Shown here: one piece after another, positions 21,393 to 25,859 of the stretch | Position numbering within the stretch: the stretch's first letter is position 1 | Layout: the number at the start of each line of letters is the position of its first letter | Source of the DNA: Thiohalobacter sp. | GTDB taxonomy: Bacteria; Pseudomonadota; Gammaproteobacteria; DSM-19610 | Reading direction: 5' to 3' | Assembly: GCA_027080445.1 (NCBI GenBank) | Contig: JALWRY010000152.1 | Location: 1-25,859 of the forward strand | Length of the DNA stretch: 25,859 nucleotides | Translations under genes and position numbers: made by a program | The notes under the pieces: generated by a model | Databases searched by the model: none | Told to the model about the DNA's origin: nothing | What the model saw: the letters and a program-made list of their open reading frames with translations, nothing else

Positions 21393-23429
21393 TCAGGACA
21401 GCATACCGCGCAGTTGCGCCAGGTGCGCCTGCCCACGCTGCTTTTGTTCTTCCGGGTTTTTGCGGGTGCCGGGCTTGTCCCATTTCACATCGTCCTGCGG
21501 AAGTTCCTGGAGAAAGCGGCTGGGCTCGCGGCTTTCCCATTCACCGGCGCGACGGCGTTTGACGGCGTAAGTCAGGCTGAGTGTTTTCTGTGCGCGGGTG
21601 ATACCCACGTACGCCAGTCGGCGTTCTTCATCAAAGTTGTCTGCCTCGATGGCGCTGCGGTGCGGTAGCAGGTTTTCTTCCATACCGACCATAAACACGT
21701 GCGGGAACTCCAGCCCCTTGGCGGCGTGCAGGGTCATCAGGCGAACACAGTTCTCGTTCCCTTCATCGTCACGGTCCAGCCGGTCGAGCAGGGCGATGCG
21801 GTTGACCCGGTCGGCGAGCGTCATGTCGGTGTCGCTTTTATCGCCCATGCGTTCCAGCCAGCTGATCAGTTCATTGACATTCTGCAGGCGGCGTTCGCCC
21901 TCGTTGGGGTCTTTGGCGCTGTCGAACAACCAGCTGTTGTAGTCGATATCCTGTATCAGCCGGTGAATGACCGGCATGGCTTCGCCGCGTTGCGCTTCGT
22001 CGGAGAGGTCTACCACCCATTGCGCAAATTCCCGCAGTCGATTCAGTGCGCGGGTGTTTAACACCGTGGACAAGTCATCTTCGAAGCAGGCTTCCAGCAG
22101 ACTAAGTTGCCGCTGTGAAGCAAAGGCGCTGAGTTTTTCCAGCGTGGCCGCGCCCAGTTCACGGCGCGGGGTATTGACCACGCGCAGGAAGGCGCGGTCA
22201 TCGGCATCGTTGACCAGCAGGCGCAGGTAGGCAATCAGGTCTTTCACTTCGCGGTACTCGAAAAACGACGTGCCGCCACTGAGGTGATAACTGATGCTGT
22301 GTTCGCGCAGGACTTTCTCGAAGTTACGCGACTGGTGATTGCCGCGATACAAAATCGCGTAGTCGCTGTGTCTTGCTCCATGCGTGAACTGGTGGTGAAG
22401 TATTTCCGATACCACGCGCTCGGCTTCATGCTCGGCGTCGCGGCAGGCCAGTATTTTCAGTGGCTCGCCATAACCCAGTGTGCTCCATAACTGTTTTTCA
22501 AACACGTGCGGGTTTTTTGCGATCAGGGTATTGGCGCATTTCAGGATGCAACCGGCGGAGCGATAGTTCTGTTCCAGCTTGATAACTTTCAGGCGTGGAA
22601 AATCGTCTTTCAGGCGATTGAGGTTTTCCGGGTTGGCGCCGCGCCAGGCATAGATGGACTGGTCATCGTCGCCCACCGCAGTAAAAGGTGTGGTCTTGCC
22701 AACCAGCAAGCGCACCAGTTCGTACTGCGCGGTATTGGTGTCCTGGTATTCATCCATCAACAGGTGGCGGATACGTCCCTGCCAGTGTTCACGTGTGGCG
22801 GTGTGTGCCTGCAGGGCCAGTACCGGTTGCATAATCAGGTCATCGAAGTCGAAGGCATTGTAGGCTTTCAGGCTGCGCTGGTACTCAGCGTAGAGGACGG
22901 CGGCGGCCTGTTCAAATTCATCAGCAGCCTGTTTCAGCGCCTGTGGCGGCAGTAACAGTTCATTCTTCCAGTCGGAAATACGGTTGCGCAGGGCGTCGTT
23001 ATCATAGGCGGCGGTGTTTTTGCGCAGCAGTTCATCGATCAGGTGCAGGCTGTCCTGGCTGTCGAAAATGGAGAAGTTGGCCTTGTAGCCGAGCTGCCCG
23101 GCCTCGCGGCGCAGGATGCGCATGCCAAGGGTATGGAAGGTGGAAACGATCAGGCCCTTGCCGGTATCTTTGCTCAGTAACTGGTTGACGCGTTCGCGCA
23201 TTTCGCGCGCGGCCTTGTTGGTGAAGGTCACGGCGATGATGTGTTTTGCCGATACCCCGCAGTGGTCGATCAGGTAAGCGATCTTGTGGGTGATGACGCG
23301 CGTCTTGCCACTGCCGGCGCCGGCCAGCACCAGCAACGGGGCTTCGGTTTCGCGCATCGCGGCTTTTTGCTGGGGGTTAAGGTCAGGCACGCAGGGCAAT
23401 ACAGATAAGGGAACAACGCATGCCGGCAT
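21393..23429 (-). CDS. rep: ATP-dependent DNA helicase Rep
   Basis: A 678-residue superfamily 1A helicase, close in length to E. coli Rep (673). Walker A is AGAGSGKT (36-43), followed by VTFTNKAAREM, STFHTLG, Walker B DEYQDTN, GDDDQSIYAWRGA, LEQNYRS and the late motifs LMTLHAAKGLEF and YVGITRAQ. The C-terminal LPQDD and GQAHLAQLRGM match Rep rather than UvrD. Rep removes proteins ahead of replication forks, unwinding 3' to 5' with DnaB. The exact start is unclear: ATG 23429 has no ribosome binding site, and a GTG at 23390 just before DLNPQQ is an alternative. It follows comM on the same strand by 72 bases. Confidence 0.97.
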   Translation of the reverse strand: MPACVVPLSVLPCVPDLNPQQKAAMRETEAPLLVLAGAGSGKTRVITHKIAYLIDHCGVSAKHIIAVTFTNKAAREMRERVNQLLSKDTGKGLIVSTFHTLGMRILRREAGQLGYKANFSIFDSQDSLHLIDELLRKNTAAYDNDALRNRISDWKNELLLPPQALKQAADEFEQAAAVLYAEYQRSLKAYNAFDFDDLIMQPVLALQAHTATREHWQGRIRHLLMDEYQDTNTAQYELVRLLVGKTTPFTAVGDDDQSIYAWRGANPENLNRLKDDFPRLKVIKLEQNYRSAGCILKCANTLIAKNPHVFEKQLWSTLGYGEPLKILACRDAEHEAERVVSEILHHQFTHGARHSDYAILYRGNHQSRNFEKVLREHSISYHLSGGTSFFEYREVKDLIAYLRLLVNDADDRAFLRVVNTPRRELGAATLEKLSAFASQRQLSLLEACFEDDLSTVLNTRALNRLREFAQWVVDLSDEAQRGEAMPVIHRLIQDIDYNSWLFDSAKDPNEGERRLQNVNELISWLERMGDKSDTDMTLADRVNRIALLDRLDRDDEGNENCVRLMTLHAAKGLEFPHVFMVGMEENLLPHRSAIEADNFDEERRLAYVGITRAQKTLSLTYAVKRRRAGEWESREPSRFLQELPQDDVKWDKPGTRKNPEEQKQRGQAHLAQLRGMLS

Positions 23430-23501
23430 TGTAGCGAGTCCGTACGCAAAGCGTCAGCTTGAAAATGTACCGCATTCGTGCCTGCATGGCAGCGTTCCCG
23501 C

Positions 23502-25007
23502 CTAGTCAACCAGGTTGTTGTCGGGACAACGGTAACCGCAGGATTCCTGGAGGTGAGTCGTGGCGACGCGGGGTTTGTCATCCAGGTCGGCAATGGAGCG
23601 CGCCACGCGCAGGATGCGGTGGATGGCGCGCGGTGACAGCCGGAAACGTGTCGCCACCTTGTCGAGTAACTGTTTTTCGGTTTTCCCCAGGCCGCAGACC
23701 TCGTCCAGCGCAGCGAGCGGTAACTGTGCATTCAGTGAGCCGCGTGCCTGCTGACGCGCACGGGCAGTCATCACGCGCCGGCGTACCGTTGCGCTGTCTT
23801 CGCCAATTCCGGTCTCGAGCTGCCGCCACGGCAGGCGCGGCATGTCCACGTGTAAATCAATGCGATCCAGCAGCGGCCCGGAAACCCTGGCGCGGTAACG
23901 CTGTACCTGTTGCAAGGAACAACGGCAGTCGTGTTCACTGTCGCCGTGATACCCGCACGGGCAGGGATTCATGGCGGCGATAAACTGGAAACGCGCCGGG
24001 AAGTCGGTCTGCATGGCCGCGCGTGAAACCGTCACCATGCCGGTTTCCATCGGCTCGCGCAGCATATCCAGCGCGTGGCGCGGGAATTCCGGTAATTCGT
24101 CGAGGAAAAGCACACCGTTATGCGCCAGTGAAATCTCCCCCGGCCGTGGCGTGGAGCCACCGCCGACCAGTGCCGCCGCCGTGGCGTTGTGGTGCGGCGC
24201 GCGGAACGGGCGGGTACGCCAGCGGCGCAGATCGACAGGTTTGCCGCAGACAGATAATACCGCGGCGGATTCCAGCGCCTCGGCTTCGCTGAGTGGCGGT
24301 AACAGTCCGGGCAGGCGGCTGGCCAGCAGGGTTTTGCCGGTACCGGGCGGCCCGATCAGCAACAGGTTATGGCCGCCGGCGGCGGTGATCTCCAGGGCGC
24401 GGCGCGCCCGCGGCTGTCCACGCACATCGACCAGGTCGGGCAGTTCGGGGTCGACTTCATGGGAGACAGACAGTGCATCCGGCTGTGGCAGGGGTTCCAG
24501 TTTGCGCAGGTGCTGACAGATTTCGAGAAGATGTTTGGCCATCAGGCTGTGCGAAGGGCCGGCCAGGGCTGCTTCGGCGGCGTTGTCATGCGCGCAGATC
24601 AAACGGCGTTGCGCCTGGCGGCTGGCCAGTGCGCCGGGCAGTACGCCACGTACCGGACGTAAGCCGCCACCCAGCGCCAGTTCGGCAACAAACTCGTAGC
24701 CGGCGAGTGTGTCGTCGGGTACCTGCCCGGAGGCAGCCAGAATGCCAATGGCAATTGCCAGGTCGTAGCGACCGCCCTGTTTGGGCAGGTCGGCGGGGGC
24801 GAGATTGACCGTGATGCGCCGTGCCGGAAATTCAAAGCCGCTGTGCAGCAGCGCACTGCGTACCCGTTCGCGGCTTTCGCGTACCGCCGCTTCCGGCAGG
24901 CCGACAATGGAAAGTGCCGGCAGGCCGTTGGAGAGGTGAACTTCTACGGTGACCAGCGGGGCGTCGATGCCCAGTTGGGCGCGACTGAAAACGATAGCAA
25001 GTGACAT
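23502..25007 (-). CDS. comM: ComM/YifB family Mg-chelatase-like AAA+ ATPase
   Basis: A 501-residue protein of full family length. The N-terminal ChlI-like domain includes TVEVHLSNGLPALSIVGLPEAAVRESRERV and NLAPADLPKQGGRYDLAIA. The AAA+ core has Walker A GPPGTGKT near residue 217, Walker B VLFLDELPEF and the ComM hallmark AAMNPCPCGY with a following Cys cluster (DCRCS). ComM is a hexameric helicase that drives branch migration when transforming DNA is integrated, so it belongs to natural transformation and recombination. ATG 25007 begins the conserved SLAIVFSRAQLGIDAP; GGGATGGAG lies upstream. A 20-base palindrome lies 28 bases before the ATG. Confidence 0.97.
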   Translation of the reverse strand: MSLAIVFSRAQLGIDAPLVTVEVHLSNGLPALSIVGLPEAAVRESRERVRSALLHSGFEFPARRITVNLAPADLPKQGGRYDLAIAIGILAASGQVPDDTLAGYEFVAELALGGGLRPVRGVLPGALASRQAQRRLICAHDNAAEAALAGPSHSLMAKHLLEICQHLRKLEPLPQPDALSVSHEVDPELPDLVDVRGQPRARRALEITAAGGHNLLLIGPPGTGKTLLASRLPGLLPPLSEAEALESAAVLSVCGKPVDLRRWRTRPFRAPHHNATAAALVGGGSTPRPGEISLAHNGVLFLDELPEFPRHALDMLREPMETGMVTVSRAAMQTDFPARFQFIAAMNPCPCGYHGDSEHDCRCSLQQVQRYRARVSGPLLDRIDLHVDMPRLPWRQLETGIGEDSATVRRRVMTARARQQARGSLNAQLPLAALDEVCGLGKTEKQLLDKVATRFRLSPRAIHRILRVARSIADLDDKPRVATTHLQESCGYRCPDNNLVD

Positions 25008-25034
25008 GACTCCATCCCTGGTAGTTCTGTGCCC

Positions 25035-25054
25035 GAATGGTATCCATACCATTC
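25035..25054. promoter_or_regulatory. Perfect 20-base palindrome upstream of comM
   Basis: GAATGGTAT-CC-ATACCATTC has nine-base arms around two bases, between the ubiK stop and the comM start. As RNA it would form an 8-pair stem with a four-base loop and no T-run. As DNA it has the form of a dimer-binding operator. Confidence 0.6.
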
Positions 25055-25073
25055 ATGATTTACCGGACTGCTC

Positions 25074-25328
25074 CTACGAATTCGGGGTGCCCGGTTTCTC
25101 GAGTGCGGCAAGCTGTTTTTCCAGCTGCTCGATCCTGGCGCGTGTACGGGCCAGCACTTTGGTCTGTACATCGAACTCTTCCCGCGTGACCAGGTCCAGC
25201 TTCGCCAGCGCTGCCTGCACGGTGGCGCGCAGGTTTTTTTCCACATCGGCGCGCATGGCCTTTGCGGCAGGCGGCATGGCGTCTGTCAGGCGTCGCGTCA
25301 GGTCGTCGAGAAGTTTGGGATCCAGCAT
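25074..25328 (-). CDS. ubiK: Ubiquinone biosynthesis accessory factor UbiK (BMFP family)
   Basis: An 84-residue protein beginning MLDPKLLDDLTRRLTDAMPP. The N-terminal half is the amphipathic membrane-associated segment of the BMFP family, and the C-terminal half (VLARTRARIEQLEKQLAALE) is a coiled coil that mediates trimerisation. UbiK partners UbiJ in the soluble complex for oxygen-requiring ubiquinone synthesis. ATG 25328 is used because the family starts at this Met-Leu-Asp-Pro and its length is typical; the longer frame upstream runs into regulatory DNA. It is upstream of comM on the same strand and divergent from the porin gene, as in Pseudomonas, where the divergent unit is glnK-amtB. 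Confidence 0.88.
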   Translation of the reverse strand: MLDPKLLDDLTRRLTDAMPPAAKAMRADVEKNLRATVQAALAKLDLVTREEFDVQTKVLARTRARIEQLEKQLAALEKPGTPNS

Positions 25329-25380
25329 GAGCGCACCATAAACCAGGGAGGGAGGCCGCGTCCAGCCATCGGTCAGTGAT

Positions 25381-25436
25381 GCACCATTAATGTGCACCAA
25401 AGCGGTGCGCACTGGAAGCAGGCCCCGGTTTGGTGC
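25381..25436. promoter_or_regulatory. Cluster of NtrC-type binding sites
   Basis: The NtrC consensus is GCACCA-N3-TGGTGC. Site 2, GCACCAAAGCGGTGC (25394-25408), has perfect five-base arms. Site 3, GCCCCGGTTTGGTGC (25422-25436), has one perfect half. Site 1, GCACCATTAATGTGC (25381-25395), shares two bases with site 2 and has one perfect half. They lie about 90-140 bases upstream of the start predicted from the sigma54 promoter, the usual enhancer distance. Confidence 0.75.
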
Positions 25437-25500
25437 ATGCAAATGTCGTAAAATAAACACATTAGTATGTAACCGATTGTTTCTATTGTTTATTTAAGTC

Positions 25501-25516
25501 TGGCACAGGAACTGCA
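25501..25516 (+). promoter_or_regulatory. Sigma54 (RpoN) promoter
   Basis: TGGCACAGGAACTGCA matches the -24/-12 consensus TGGCAC-N5-TTGCA with one mismatch; GG (25502-25503) and GC (25514-25515) are exactly 10 bases apart. Predicted start is near 25527, giving a leader of about 94 bases. The A/T-rich stretch at about 25440-25495, between enhancers and promoter, could bind IHF. Confidence 0.87.
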
Positions 25517-25620
25517 ACCGCATGGCTACGCTCGAAGCCGTTCATTGGCGCCAAGGGTGAACGAAAAGATTGTTCCTTTAGATAGCAAAGACAATATTGA
25601 TGGATACAGGAGTCCAAAAC

Positions 25621-25859
25621 ATGAAATTTGCAAAAACTGTTATAGCGACCGCACTGATCGCATCCGCCGGTGTAGCTCAGGCTGAAATCACCGCTAATGT
25701 GAGCGCAGTGACCAATTACTATTTCCGCGGCATTACCCAGACGGCCGACAGCGCCGCCGTTCAGGGTGGTTTTGATTACAAGCAGGAATCGGGCTTTTAT
25801 GCTGGCGTGTGGGGTTCCAATGTTGATTTTGGTGGCAAGGAATCCACCGAGGTAGATTT
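25621..25859 (+). CDS. TorF-family putative porin, 5' part (runs off the right edge)
   Basis: The visible 79 residues start with signal peptide MKFAKTVIATALIASAGVAQA (cleavage after residue 21). Next come beta-barrel strands with alternating hydrophobic and aromatic residues (ITANVSAVTNYYFRGITQT, GGFDYKQESGFYAGVWGSN, VDFGG). The YYFRGITQT and GFYAGVWGSNVDFGG pattern is that of the TorF/TIGR02001 family, commonly found directly upstream of glnK-amtB. AGGAG lies 8 bases before the ATG. The upstream sigma54 promoter and NtrC-type sites predict induction under nitrogen limitation. It is probably an outer-membrane channel; its substrate is unproven. The C-terminal part lies outside the window. Confidence 0.9.
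   Translation, partial: MKFAKTVIATALIASAGVAQAEITANVSAVTNYYFRGITQTADSAAVQGGFDYKQESGFYAGVWGSNVDFGGKESTEVD

Noticed and set aside
1..25859. CRISPR array, insertion sequence, prophage or replication origin
   Set aside because: No regularly spaced identical repeats, transposase, phage structural gene or DnaA-box cluster was seen; the repeats present are palindromic intergenic elements.

Overview
The window looks like chromosomal DNA of a GC-rich gammaproteobacterium. Three things point there: the neighbourhood polA - engB - cytochrome c4 - dsbA - EEP-family phosphatase/nuclease - GGDEF protein, which I know from Pseudomonas; a second cluster cytochrome c5 - rep - comM - ubiK - (porin before glnK-amtB); and Pseudomonas-like REP sequences. 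The genus cannot be named from the sequence alone.

Layout. 1-201: 5' edge of an unidentified minus-strand gene plus repeats. 202-3013 (minus strand): stand-alone response regulator, TRAP transporter permeases DctM and DctQ without a visible DctP, and a small DUF2782-type periplasmic protein. 3126-5843: DNA polymerase I. 5844-6206: a 363-base gap that very likely encodes a small RNA in the Spot 42/ErsA position, closed by a strong terminator. 6207-6803 (minus): EngB. 6804-7233: gap with a palindromic repeat and a good sigma70 promoter. 7234-12621 (plus): cytochrome c4, DsbA, an AlsS-like thiamine-diphosphate enzyme, an EEP-family hydrolase and a DgcP-like diguanylate cyclase. 12680-15018 (minus): a translationally coupled pair, DUF6502-like regulator then DUF5666-like repeat lipoprotein, driven by a near-consensus promoter whose predicted start coincides with the ATG. 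15299-17986 (plus): TetR regulator, hot-dog thioesterase, TatD-type nuclease and TcdA, packed as one operon. 18116-19715: a HipB/HipA toxin-antitoxin pair next to a tRNA-Arg(CCG) (19861-19937, minus). 20005-20610 (minus): two small proteins, one resembling the two ends of a flagellar axial protein joined together. 20793-20910: the most complete copy of the palindromic repeat. 20946-21389: cytochrome c5. 21393-25328 (minus): Rep helicase, ComM/YifB, UbiK. 25381-25859 (plus): NtrC-type sites, a sigma54 promoter and the start of a TorF-type porin.

Most of the content is housekeeping (replication and repair, ribosome assembly, periplasmic redox, tRNA modification, ubiquinone accessory factor). 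The less ordinary signals are the sRNA candidate after polA, the leaderless DUF6502/DUF5666 module, the nitrogen-control promoter at the right edge, the minimal flagellar-rod-like gene pair, the hipBA insertion, and a family of about 90-135 bp palindromes with CGTCATTGCGAG-type ends. I see no CRISPR array, insertion sequence, prophage or replication origin.
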